A DNA stretch of 34,235 nucleotides, taken from positions 1 to 34,235 of the forward strand of contig NZ_JYJG01000052.1 in NCBI RefSeq assembly GCF_000955955.1, in the 5' to 3' direction. Under the pieces are notes generated by a model. It was not told where the DNA came from. It saw nothing but the letters and a program-made list of their open reading frames with translations, and ran no database searches. A program made the position numbers and the translations under genes. This DNA comes from Lentzea aerocolonigenes. GTDB lineage: Bacteria; Actinomycetota; Actinomycetes; Mycobacteriales; Pseudonocardiaceae. Positions 1 to 6,492 of the stretch are shown here, piece after piece (the first letter of the stretch is position 1; every line of letters starts with the position of its first letter).

Positions 1-301
1 CCCTGTACTGCTCCGGACAGACCGCGATGGACGCTGACGGCAAGCCGCAGCACGACGGCGACCTGGCCGCCCAGCTGGCGCTGAGCCTCGACAACCTCGA
101 AGCTGTGCTCGAGGAGGCCGGCATGACGCTCGCGAACCTGGTCCGGCTCAACGTGTACACGACGTGCTGTTCGAGCACTACGGGGTGCTGTCGGCGCGGC
201 TGGGCACCGCGGGGGTCGCACCGGCGACGACGATGCTCGGCGTGACGCGGCTGGCGATCCCCGGCCAGCTGGTCGAACTGGAAGGAACCGCGGTCGCGTG
301 A
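1..301 (+). pseudogene. RidA/YjgF-family enamine deaminase, 5' truncated by window edge and frameshifted
   Basis: RidA proteins hydrolyse reactive enamine/imine intermediates in the cytosol. The first frame reads a RidA core (LYCSGQTAMDADGKP at the left edge, then NLVRLNVYTT). The rest of the family pattern (LFEHYG, then TMLGVTRLAIPGQLVELEG) continues in another frame and stops at the TGA at 299-301. The switch lies near base 165. Relatives carry about four residues such as DVDx between the TT and LF positions; here only two bases remain, which fits a deletion of about 10 bases, and the observed frame change requires a loss of 1 modulo 3. The second frame was therefore once the true C-terminus, and its stop overlaps the next start as GTGA. 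The 5' end lies outside the window. Loss of function is inferred; a sequencing error is possible. Confidence 0.75.
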
Positions 302-771
302 TCAAGGTGGTGACGATCGGCGTGTACGGCTTCGACGCCGAGTCGTTCCTGTGGACGCTGAAGCAGGCGAAGGTCCGAGTGCTGCTCGACTTGCGCCAAC
401 GTCGCGGCGTGCGCGGACACGAGTACGCCTGGGCCAACTCGCAGCGGCTTCAGGCCGCCCTCGCCGAAGCCGGGATCGGCTACGAGCACCACGTGGAGCT
501 CGCCCCGACCACCGACATGCGGCAGGCCCAGTACGCCGAGGACGAGCGGCAGGGCGTCGGCAAACGGTCCCGCCAGGTGCTCGCCGAGGAGTACGCCCGC
601 CGCTACACCGCGGAGATCCTCGACCAGGCCGACCTGGCCCCGATCGCGTCCGGCGCCGGGGTGGCGGCGTTGTTCTGCGTCGAGGCCGATCCGGAGGCGT
701 GCCACCGCTCGCTGGTGGCCGACCGGTTGACCGAGACGTACGGGATCGAGGTCGAGCACCTGCGGCCATGA
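298..771 (+). CDS. DUF488 family protein
   Basis: A 157-residue cytosolic protein of the DUF488 family, whose biochemical role is not established. Visible family features are an N-terminal strand (VVTIGVYGFD), the early charged segment DLRQRRGV, and the C-terminal CHRSLVADRL motif with Cys135-His136-Arg137; a further Cys lies at 127. The conserved CHR motif suggests a nucleotide-, thiol- or metal-linked activity, but that is inference. The GTG start at 298 overlaps the stop of the upstream RidA-like gene by four bases (GTGA), so translation was probably coupled. Its stop codon lies inside the 24-base palindrome that precedes the ABC operon. Confidence 0.85.
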   Translation: MIKVVTIGVYGFDAESFLWTLKQAKVRVLLDLRQRRGVRGHEYAWANSQRLQAALAEAGIGYEHHVELAPTTDMRQAQYAEDERQGVGKRSRQVLAEEYARRYTAEILDQADLAPIASGAGVAALFCVEADPEACHRSLVADRLTETYGIEVEHLRP

Positions 772-786
772 CATCTGTCATGGCCG
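763..786. promoter_or_regulatory. 24-base palindrome, probable operator of the ABC/two-component operon
   Basis: An inverted repeat with 11-base arms around a central TC dinucleotide; its core is ATGACATCTGTCAT (768-781). A further half-site TGACA lies at 792-796. The two-base centre makes it a poor RNA hairpin but a good site for a dimeric protein. It lies 55 bases before the ATG of the ABC ATPase and covers the stop codon of the DUF488 gene. LuxR/NarL-type response regulators encoded with ABC exporters often bind such sites, so autoregulation by the regulator at 3540-4145 is the likely use; this is inference. Confidence 0.6.
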
Positions 787-840
787 AGTCGTGACAGCTG
801 GAACCCGCCCTCCCCCGTGCCGCCGACCAGCATTGGGGAC

Positions 841-1740
841 ATGACGGAGACAGCTGTGCGAGCGGGCGCCGCGGTGGCGCTGAGCGGGTTGCGGAAGCGG
901 TTCGGCGAGGTCCGCGCGGTCGACGGGATCGACCTGGTGATCTCGCCCGGTGAGGTGGTCGCGCTGCTCGGCCCGAACGGGGCCGGGAAGTCGACGACGG
1001 TGGACATGTTGCTCGGTCTGTCCACTCCGGACGGCGGGACGATCAGCGTGTTCGGCAAGGCTCCGCGCGAGGCGGTGGTCGCCGGGCAGATCTCGGCGAT
1101 GCTGCAGAGCGGCGCACTGCTGGACGACGCGACGGTGGCCGAGGCGGTCGGGCTGATCGCGGCGCTGCACCGCAAGCCGATGCCGGTGGCGCAGGCCTTG
1201 CAGCAGGCGGGAATCGCGGACCTCGCGAACCGCAAGTGCACCAAGCTCTCCGGCGGGCAGAAGCAGCGGGTCCGGTTCGCGCTGGCACTGGTGTGCGAGC
1301 CGGACCTGCTGGTGCTGGACGAGCCGACGGTCGCGATGGACGTCGAGACGCGGCGGGCGTTCTGGAACCAGATGCGCGCGTACACCGACACCGGCAGGAC
1401 TGTGCTGTTCGCGACGCACTACCTGGAGGAAGCCGAGGAGTACGCGGACCGCGTGGTGCTGATGCGGTCCGGGCGGATCGTGGCGGACGGGTCGGTGGCG
1501 CAGGTGCGGGCCGCGGTGTCCGGGCGGACGTTGCGCGCGGTCGTGCCGGGCGCTCACGACCTCGAACTGCCCGGCGCGCGGTCAGCAGAACGGCGCGGTG
1601 ACCGGATCACGTTCACCTGCACGGACTCCGACGCGACGGTACGCGCGCTGCTGCAGCGCTACCCGCACGCGCACGACATCGAGATCACCGCGCTGGGCTT
1701 GGAAGACGCGTTCCTGGCGCTCACTGGGGAGGACAACTGA
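841..1740 (+). CDS. ABC transporter ATP-binding protein (drug/daunorubicin-resistance type)
   Basis: Cytosolic ATPase of an ABC-2 type exporter. From the ATG at 841 it shows Walker A GPNGAGKST (44-52), the signature LSGGQ (136-140), Walker B LLVLDEP with D160/E161 and the switch His193 (FATHYLEE). The C-terminal tail of about 90 residues resembles the regulatory tail of DrrA/NatA-type ATPases. The 299-residue length is normal. An in-frame GTG at 817 would add eight residues, but the ATG follows a GGGGA stretch and gives the usual N-terminus. It is the first gene of a four-gene operon with permease, kinase and regulator. The substrate is unknown; peptide antibiotics or lipids are typical for ABC genes paired with a two-component system. 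Confidence 0.93.
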   Translation: MTETAVRAGAAVALSGLRKRFGEVRAVDGIDLVISPGEVVALLGPNGAGKSTTVDMLLGLSTPDGGTISVFGKAPREAVVAGQISAMLQSGALLDDATVAEAVGLIAALHRKPMPVAQALQQAGIADLANRKCTKLSGGQKQRVRFALALVCEPDLLVLDEPTVAMDVETRRAFWNQMRAYTDTGRTVLFATHYLEEAEEYADRVVLMRSGRIVADGSVAQVRAAVSGRTLRAVVPGAHDLELPGARSAERRGDRITFTCTDSDATVRALLQRYPHAHDIEITALGLEDAFLALTGEDN

Positions 1741-2462
1741 TGAACGCCCGATTCCTTGGTCTGGAACTGCGCCGAGCGGTGCGCAACGGCCGGTACCTGA
1801 TCTTCACGGTCATCGTGCCGTCGGTGATGTTCGTGCTGTTCGTGAACCTCTACGGCAAGGGCACGTTCCCGAACGGCCTGCCCACCACCACGTCGCTGAT
1901 GATGAACATGGCGTTGTTCGGGCTGATGGCCGGCCCGTTGTCGATCGGCGCCCGGATCGCGGTCGAACGCGGCCTCGGCTGGCAGAAGCAGCTGCGGCTG
2001 ACCCCGCTGACCGGCACCGGATACCTGGCGACCAAGGGCGCGCTGAGCATGCTCGTGGCGCTGCCCGGAATCCTGCTGATCAGCATCATCGGCGCGGTCG
2101 AGGGCGTGCGGATGGACGCCCTGCACTGGCTCGGCGTGGTGGGGACGCTGTGGGTGGGCGCGATCCCGTTCGTGCTGCTCGGCATCGTGATCGGGCTGGT
2201 CGCGAGCCCGGACGGCATGCAGGCGATCACGGGTCTGGCGTCGATGTTGCTGGGCTTGCTGGGCGGCATCTGGATTCCCGCCGAAGTGGCACCGGACTGG
2301 CTGGCGACGCTCATGAAGGTGCTGCCGACGTACTGGATCAAGGAGCTGACGCAGGCACCGTTCGTGTCCGGAGTGGACGTCAAGCAGGCGTTGCTCGTGA
2401 TCGCGCTCTGGGTGGCGGGACTCTCGGTGATCGCCGCGCGCCGCTACCGCGCCCAGAGCTAG
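1740..2462 (+). CDS. ABC-2 type transporter permease
   Basis: A 240-residue membrane protein with about six hydrophobic segments: one near 20-40 (LIFTVIVPSVMFVLF), one near 55-75, a cluster between 100 and 190, and a last one near 212-235. The length and the pattern of a first helix after a basic N-terminus match ABC-2 half-permeases. The start ATG shares one base with the upstream ATPase stop (TGATG), and the kinase follows within about ten bases, so ATPase and permease should be co-translated and form the exporter. The extracellular segment before the last helix (PTYWIKELTQAPF) is typical of the family. The substrate cannot be read from the sequence. Confidence 0.9.
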   Translation: MNARFLGLELRRAVRNGRYLIFTVIVPSVMFVLFVNLYGKGTFPNGLPTTTSLMMNMALFGLMAGPLSIGARIAVERGLGWQKQLRLTPLTGTGYLATKGALSMLVALPGILLISIIGAVEGVRMDALHWLGVVGTLWVGAIPFVLLGIVIGLVASPDGMQAITGLASMLLGLLGGIWIPAEVAPDWLATLMKVLPTYWIKELTQAPFVSGVDVKQALLVIALWVAGLSVIAARRYRAQS

Positions 2463-2472
2463 GTTCTTGGTC

Positions 2473-3543
2473 GTGTTCAAAGGCAACGGCAAGTGGTTCT
2501 GGTTCGCGATCGTCTTCGTGCTGCTCTACCTCCCTGCCCTGACCTACGACGTGCTCACCAGCGACCGCACCCTCGTGGTGCGGATCGTGCTGACGGTTCT
2601 GATCGTGGCGTACGCGGTGGGCTGGGTCGCCGCGCCGCGCTGGCTCTGGGGCAGCGACAGCGAGAACGTCAACACCGCGATCTGCCTGTCGATGACCGTG
2701 CTCGGCCTCGTCATCGTCTTCTGGCTGGGGATGTCGTCCGCGGGGCTGATGGTCTACATCGTCTCCACCGTCGCCGTGGTGCTCACGCCGTGGCGGGCGA
2801 TCGCGATCAACGCCACGGTCCTCGGCGCGCTGGCGGGCACCATGTACCTCCAGCACGACCTGGCCATCGACGGTGGCCAGCTCGGCACGTTGTTCTCGAT
2901 CTCGCTGGGCATGCTCGCGATGGGCAGGATGGTGCGGGCGAACCGGGCGCTTTCCCTGGCGCAGGACGAGATCGCGGCACTGGCGAGGACCGAGGAGCGC
3001 AACCGGCTGGCGCGCGACCTGCACGACATCCTGGGGCACAGCCTGACCACGATCTCGCTGAAGTCCGGGGTGGCGCGGCGGCTGCTGGAAAGCGACGAGC
3101 CGGACCGGGCGCTGGCCGAGATCCGCGAGGTCGAGACGCTCACCCGGCAGGCGCTCAGCGACGTCCGCACCACCGTCTCCGGCTACCGCGAGGTGTCGCT
3201 GTCGGCCGAGGTCGTCGGCGCGCGGGCGGCGTTGCGCGCGGGCGGGATCGAGGCGGACCTCCCGCACGCGGTGGACAACGTGCGACCCGAGCTCCAGGGG
3301 GTGTTCGGGTACGTGTTGCGCGAGGGGATCACCAACGTGCTGCGGCACGCGGCCGCGACCCGTTGTTCCGTCCGGCTGGGCGACACGTGGCTGGAGGTGC
3401 GGGACGACGGGCGCGGCGCCGGGGTCGGCGAGCCGGGAACGGGCCTGACAGGCTTGGCCGAGCGCCTGGCCCCGCTCGGGGGCACGGTGCTGGCGGGCCC
3501 CTTGGACGACGGCGGGTACCGGCTGCGAGCGGAGGTAGCGTGA
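2473..3543 (+). CDS. sensor histidine kinase, HisKA_3/NarL type
   Basis: A membrane sensor kinase. The N-terminal 150 residues hold four to five hydrophobic helices with very short loops, so it probably senses within the membrane or through its partner ABC transporter. The dimerisation/phosphoacceptor motif RDLHDILGH carries His184 counted from GTG 2473. The ATPase domain shows the N box (EGITNVLRHA) and G1 box (VRDDGRGAG), followed by the short GLTGLAERL segment typical of DesK/LiaS-type kinases. I chose GTG 2473 because AGG at 2461-2463 sits nine bases before it; TTG 2467 is possible. The stop overlaps the regulator start as GTGA. Confidence 0.9.
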   Translation: MFKGNGKWFWFAIVFVLLYLPALTYDVLTSDRTLVVRIVLTVLIVAYAVGWVAAPRWLWGSDSENVNTAICLSMTVLGLVIVFWLGMSSAGLMVYIVSTVAVVLTPWRAIAINATVLGALAGTMYLQHDLAIDGGQLGTLFSISLGMLAMGRMVRANRALSLAQDEIAALARTEERNRLARDLHDILGHSLTTISLKSGVARRLLESDEPDRALAEIREVETLTRQALSDVRTTVSGYREVSLSAEVVGARAALRAGGIEADLPHAVDNVRPELQGVFGYVLREGITNVLRHAAATRCSVRLGDTWLEVRDDGRGAGVGEPGTGLTGLAERLAPLGGTVLAGPLDDGGYRLRAEVA

Positions 3544-4145
3544 TCAAGGTGTTGCTGGCGGACGACCAGGCGCTCGTGCGTGGTGCGTTCGCCGCGATGC
3601 TGGGCCTGGAGCCCGACATCGAGGTCGTCGCCGAGGTCAGCGCGGGCGACGAGGTCATCGCCGCCGCCCAGCGCACCCGGCCCGACGTGGCGCTGCTCGA
3701 CGTGCAGATGCCGGGCAAGGACGGCCTGAGCGCCGCCGCCGAGCTCCGCAAGGCCCTGCCGAGCTGCCGGGTGATCGTCTGCACCACGTTCGGACGTCCC
3801 GGCTACCTCGCGCGGGCGATGGCGGCGGGCGCGGCCGGGTTCGTCGTCAAGGACGCCACGCCGGAGCAACTGGTCGACGCGGTCCGCCGGGTGCACGCCG
3901 GGCTGCGGGTCGTCGATCCGGCGCTGGCCGCCGAGTCGCTGGCCACCGGACAGAGCCCGCTGACCGACCGCGAACGCGACGTCCTGGCCGTGGCACGGGA
4001 CGGCGGCACGGTCTCCGACCTGGCCAAAGCGCTGCACCTGTCCGAGGGCACCGTCCGCAACCACCTCAGCGCGGCGATCGGCAAAACCGGCGCACGCACC
4101 AGGGCGGAGGCGGTCAAGGTCGCGGAGGACAGCGGCTGGCTGTGA
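3540..4145 (+). CDS. LuxR/NarL-family response regulator
   Basis: A 201-residue regulator with an N-terminal receiver domain (acidic LADDQ, phosphoacceptor Asp54 in LLDVQMPG, a CTTF strand and Lys in FVVKDATP) and a C-terminal LuxR helix-turn-helix (LTDRERDVLAVARDGG through LHLSEGTVRNHLSAAI). It is the output of the kinase encoded immediately upstream (GTGA overlap) and probably controls the ABC exporter of the same operon, likely through the 24-base palindrome at 763-786. The GTG start gives the normal family N-terminus (MIKVLLADDQ). Its own stop is again overlapped by a GTG of the remnant that follows. Confidence 0.93.
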   Translation: MIKVLLADDQALVRGAFAAMLGLEPDIEVVAEVSAGDEVIAAAQRTRPDVALLDVQMPGKDGLSAAAELRKALPSCRVIVCTTFGRPGYLARAMAAGAAGFVVKDATPEQLVDAVRRVHAGLRVVDPALAAESLATGQSPLTDRERDVLAVARDGGTVSDLAKALHLSEGTVRNHLSAAIGKTGARTRAEAVKVAEDSGWL

Positions 4146-4380
4146 TCGGCGGCACCGGACCGGCAGCACCCGCCCCGGCCGGCACGGCGAGCAGGTGGCC
4201 AGGTGGGTCGCGCAGCAGGCCGGGCAGCACGACGACGCCACGTTCGAGCTGGTCGACCTGCCGGACTTCCCGCTCCCCCACCTCGACGAGCTGGTCGGCT
4301 GGAGCGAGTCGTTCGCCCCGTTGCGCGACCGGCAACTCGCTGCACGGCAGGCGTCCTGGGGGGACGCTGCCGACGGGTAG
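4142..4380 (+). pseudogene. remnant of an NAD(P)H-dependent FMN reductase
   Basis: The frame beginning at 4162 reads the flavodoxin-like N-terminus GSTRPGRHGEQVARWV, then FELVDLPDFPLPHLDE, as in COG0431 NADPH-dependent FMN reductases. It then jumps straight to LVGWSESFAPLRDR, which resembles the extreme C-terminus of the same family. About 120-130 central residues (the flavin-binding PEYNHS region) are missing, and the joint lies at an LDE-like sequence present at both ends of family members. There is also a frame change near 4155-4162 inside an imperfect 20-base tandem repeat, separating the coupled GTG (4142, GTGA with the regulator stop) from the rest. The product cannot be a working reductase. 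Confidence 0.7.
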
Positions 4381-4390
4381 CGTTCAGCCC
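4378..4390 (+). promoter_or_regulatory. leaderless-type -10 promoter element for the TetR gene
   Basis: TAGCGT (TANNNT) at 4378-4383 stands seven bases before the GTG start at 4391, the spacing seen for leaderless actinobacterial transcripts. No ribosome binding site precedes the GTG. The first three bases of the box are the stop codon of the FMN-reductase remnant. This gives TetR its own promoter, independent of the upstream operon. Confidence 0.5.
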
Positions 4391-4990
4391 GTGGAACCTG
4401 TCGGGCTGTCACTGGGTCAACCGCGCGAGGAACGGGCGGACGCCGCGCGCAACCGCGCCCGCCTGATCGAGGTCGCCCGCGAGATGGTGGCGGAGCTGGG
4501 CGCGGACAAGGTCACGATGGACGGCCTGGCCGAACGCGCGGGGCTCGGCAAGGGCACGGTGTTCCGCCGCTTCCGCACGCGGGCAGGCATCTTCCACGCG
4601 CTGCTCGACGAGGAGGAGAAGCGGTTCCAGGAGCGGCTGATGAGCGGCCGGCCGCCGCTCGGGCCGGGCGCGCCGGCGGTCGAGCGGCTGGTCGCGTTCG
4701 GTCAGGCACGGCTCGAGTTCCTGGTGGAGCACACCGTGCTCGCCCGTGCGGCGCTTGATCCTGGCCAGCCGGTGCCGATCGGCGACGGCCCGTCGTTGTT
4801 CCACGTGCAGATGCTGCTCAACGAGGCGTGTCCGGACGCGGCTTCGAGCGGCGCGCTGGCGTTGCAGCTGGTGGCCGCGCTGGAGGGCCCGATCCTGCTG
4901 TACCTGCAGTCCGCGGACGCCCCCAGCCCGATGGTGAACGACCTGATCGCGAGCTGGCAGGTGCTGGTAGAACGGGTCGCCGTCAGCTGA
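4391..4990 (+). CDS. TetR/AcrR-family transcriptional regulator
   Basis: A 199-residue repressor-type protein. The N-terminal DNA-binding domain occupies about residues 18-65: REERADAARNRARLIEVARE leads into the helix-turn-helix MDGLAERAGLGKGTVFRRF. The C-terminal helical ligand-binding domain ends near LIASWQVLVER, as in regulators of the TetR_C family associated with oxidoreductases. The GTG start gives the usual length and follows a leaderless -10. Such regulators often sit beside NADPH-dependent FMN reductases and control them. The adjacent reductase is reduced to a remnant, so this regulator may have lost its local target. The stop overlaps the convergent gene by eight bases. Confidence 0.9.
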   Translation: MEPVGLSLGQPREERADAARNRARLIEVAREMVAELGADKVTMDGLAERAGLGKGTVFRRFRTRAGIFHALLDEEEKRFQERLMSGRPPLGPGAPAVERLVAFGQARLEFLVEHTVLARAALDPGQPVPIGDGPSLFHVQMLLNEACPDAASSGALALQLVAALEGPILLYLQSADAPSPMVNDLIASWQVLVERVAVS

Positions 4991-5489
4991 GCAGCTCGGC
5001 CACGTGCACCACCCGGTCACGCGGCCACGACTGGCGCACCTCACCCTGGAAGGTCACGTCGACCTCGTCCGCGACCTGCACCTCGGCCACCTGGGCGACC
5101 GGGCCGATCGAGCCGTACAGCCGGACGAGATCGCCCACCGCCAGCTCGTCCGCGTGCTTCGTCTCGACGTTGCGCGCCACCGAGGCCGGCCTCACCCGTG
5201 AGGTGAGGAACCACCAGAAGACGCCGCACAGCACGGGCATCAGCAGCACCAGAACCCCTGCGGTGACCGGGAAGGCCCGCACCGAGACGGCCGCGCCGAC
5301 CAACGCCCACAGCAGGCCCGCGAGCGCGGCGAGCAGGGCCGAGCTCACCGGGTGGTCGCCGATCTGGAGCCAGCCGGTCGTGCGCACCCAGCCGCCGTCG
5401 GTCAGGCCGCGTGGAGGTTTGCCCTGTGCCAGCACGGGCGCCGGTTCCACCGGTTTGCTGAACAGGTCGATGCCGTCGTCAGTCCGCAC
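4983..5489 (-). CDS. membrane protein of unknown function
   Basis: A 168-residue protein I do not recognise. It has a proline-rich cytosolic N-terminus (about 50 residues), two hydrophobic helices at about 51-70 and 74-97 (SALLAALAGLLWALVGAAV and VTAGVLVLLMPVLCGVFWWF) and a soluble C-terminal domain of about 65 residues. That domain has a small beta-barrel look: DLVRLYGSIGPVAQVAEV, then EVDVTFQGEVRQSW. The start overlaps the end of the upstream SNase-like gene by 11 bases, so the two are probably co-translated and may work together at the envelope. It converges with the TetR gene (eight-base overlap). Confidence 0.75.
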   Translation of the reverse strand: MRTDDGIDLFSKPVEPAPVLAQGKPPRGLTDGGWVRTTGWLQIGDHPVSSALLAALAGLLWALVGAAVSVRAFPVTAGVLVLLMPVLCGVFWWFLTSRVRPASVARNVETKHADELAVGDLVRLYGSIGPVAQVAEVQVADEVDVTFQGEVRQSWPRDRVVHVAELLS

Positions 5490-6318
5490 GCCGCCACCTC
5501 AGCTTGTTGCCGTTGCGGGTGCAGACGAGCTCGCCGCCACCCGCCGCCTTGCGCTTCGCGCCTTCCTTGAAGCAGATCTTGCCCAGCCAGAAGTCGTCCG
5601 GCGGGTCGTCGGGCGGCGGTGGCTCGACCGAGGTGACCGTCGGCCTGGGCGGCGGTTTCCGCGTGGAGGACTCCGGTGTCGTCGTGGTCGTGGTCGTCGT
5701 CGTGGTGGTCGTGGTCGTCGTGGACGATGAGGGCGCGCTGGACGTCGTGCTCACGATGCGGATGCACGAGGCCGCCCAGAGGCCGCGGTGTTCCTGGCGC
5801 GCAACGGTTTCGACCTGGGCGAGCTCGTCGCGGGTCGACACGTCCGCCGGCGCCATGCCGTCGTGCACGAGGGTGTTGGCGTAGTCGGTGCCGTCCGGCA
5901 GCCGCACGTCGACCACGATCCGGTCGCTGTCGGAGTCGACGTCCTTCTTCACGGTGAGCCGGACCATCTTGCCGCGCAACAGGTTCTGCGCGGTGGTGCG
6001 GGACTCGGCGAGCCAGCAGTCGGCGATCCGGCCGATCCCGGCGACGCGGGCGCGGAAGAGAACTCCGGACGCGGGCTCGACTCCCTCGAACAGGTCCACA
6101 TCGGACACCGTGTGGACGGTCACCTCGAACGAGTCGCCGCGGCGCATCGGGTCCATCCCTGCGTCCACGCGTTGCTGCGGACCGGACCCGCCGGCGAAGC
6201 CTGCCGCCACCGTCGTGGCCAGCGCGGCGAGAACGCCGAGGCACATCACGGCGAGCCTGGTGTGCTGATGCGCGCCCCACCACGCGCGACGGACGATCCC
6301 TGGGCTCGGCAACAGCAC
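5479..6318 (-). CDS. membrane-anchored staphylococcal-nuclease-like protein with poly-Thr linker
   Basis: From the GTG at 6318 the protein has 279 residues: a basic start, one hydrophobic anchor or signal segment (LAVMCLGVLAALATTVAAGF), a divergent SNase-like beta-barrel (FRARVAGIGRIADCW ... LVHDGMAPADVS ... ARQEHRGLWA), a 15-residue threonine run, a Pro/Asp-rich linker and a C-terminal Cys-containing module (CFKEGAKRKAAGGGELVC ... LRWR) common at the end of secreted actinobacterial proteins. The usual SNase signature GIDxPE is replaced by GIGRIAD, so nuclease activity is doubtful. The upstream TTG at 6375 reads TTGACG, which looks more like a -35 box, while GTG 6318 has GAGG five bases before it. 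It probably forms an operon with 4983-5489. Confidence 0.75.
   Translation of the reverse strand: MLLPSPGIVRRAWWGAHQHTRLAVMCLGVLAALATTVAAGFAGGSGPQQRVDAGMDPMRRGDSFEVTVHTVSDVDLFEGVEPASGVLFRARVAGIGRIADCWLAESRTTAQNLLRGKMVRLTVKKDVDSDSDRIVVDVRLPDGTDYANTLVHDGMAPADVSTRDELAQVETVARQEHRGLWAASCIRIVSTTSSAPSSSTTTTTTTTTTTTTTTPESSTRKPPPRPTVTSVEPPPPDDPPDDFWLGKICFKEGAKRKAAGGGELVCTRNGNKLRWRRAD
5677..5721 (-). repeat. threonine-codon repeat (15 consecutive Thr)
   Basis: Fifteen consecutive ACG/ACC/ACA codons on the minus strand form a low-complexity tract inside the SNase-like gene. It separates the folded domain from the Pro-rich linker and C-terminal module, like a glycosylatable wall-spanning stalk. Codons are mixed, mainly ACG and ACC, so it is not a perfect microsatellite, but slippage in steps of three could change its length without breaking the frame. 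Confidence 0.85.
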
Positions 6319-6346
6319 CCCCGACCTCGTGAGCAGTTGTCGAGGC

Positions 6347-6375
6347 AGTGTTGTCGCGTGCTTCTGGACCGTCAA
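6347..6375 (-). promoter_or_regulatory. candidate promoter of the SNase-like gene
   Basis: On the minus strand TTGACG (6375-6370) is followed after 17 bases by AACACT (6352-6347), an acceptable -35/-10 pair. Transcription would start near 6340 and leave a leader of about 20 bases with GAGG five bases before GTG 6318. This competes with reading the TTG as a start codon. Confidence 0.4.
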
Positions 6376-6396
6376 GAACGAAAAAGGTTCAAATTA

Positions 6397-6421
6397 TTTC
6401 CGGCGAATGTTTTCACGGAAA
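6397..6421. promoter_or_regulatory. inverted repeat in an AT-rich island upstream of the SNase-like gene
   Basis: TTTCCG (6397-6402) and CGGAAA (6416-6421) form six-base arms around a 13-base spacer. The segment from about 6375 to 6420 is clearly richer in A/T than the rest of the window. It lies just upstream of the candidate -35 box, so it may be a regulator site; no regulator is identified. Confidence 0.35.
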
Positions 6422-6447
6422 AGCCCTGGTTGTGATTGTGTGAGCAC

Positions 6448-6477
6448 GCGCACCCCGCCCTGGTGGACGGGGTGCGC
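6448..6477 (-). terminator. stem-loop terminator of the M28 peptidase gene
   Basis: Perfect ten-base arms GCGCACCCCG (6448-6457) and CGGGGTGCGC (6468-6477) enclose a ten-base loop, starting 16 bases past the stop of the aminopeptidase gene. No T-run follows, which is common for actinobacterial hairpin terminators. Confidence 0.65.
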
Positions 6478-6492
6478 GGTCCCACCGCGGTG

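Noticed and set aside
298..311. Identical 14-base stretch gcgtgatcaaggtg around starts near 298 and 3540
   Set aside because: Both are GTGA coupled starts followed by Met-Ile-Lys-Val codons; coincidence of coding, not a repeat element.
5677..5721. Possible CRISPR-like or tandem repeat array
   Set aside because: Units are single Thr codons without spacers; it is a coding low-complexity tract.
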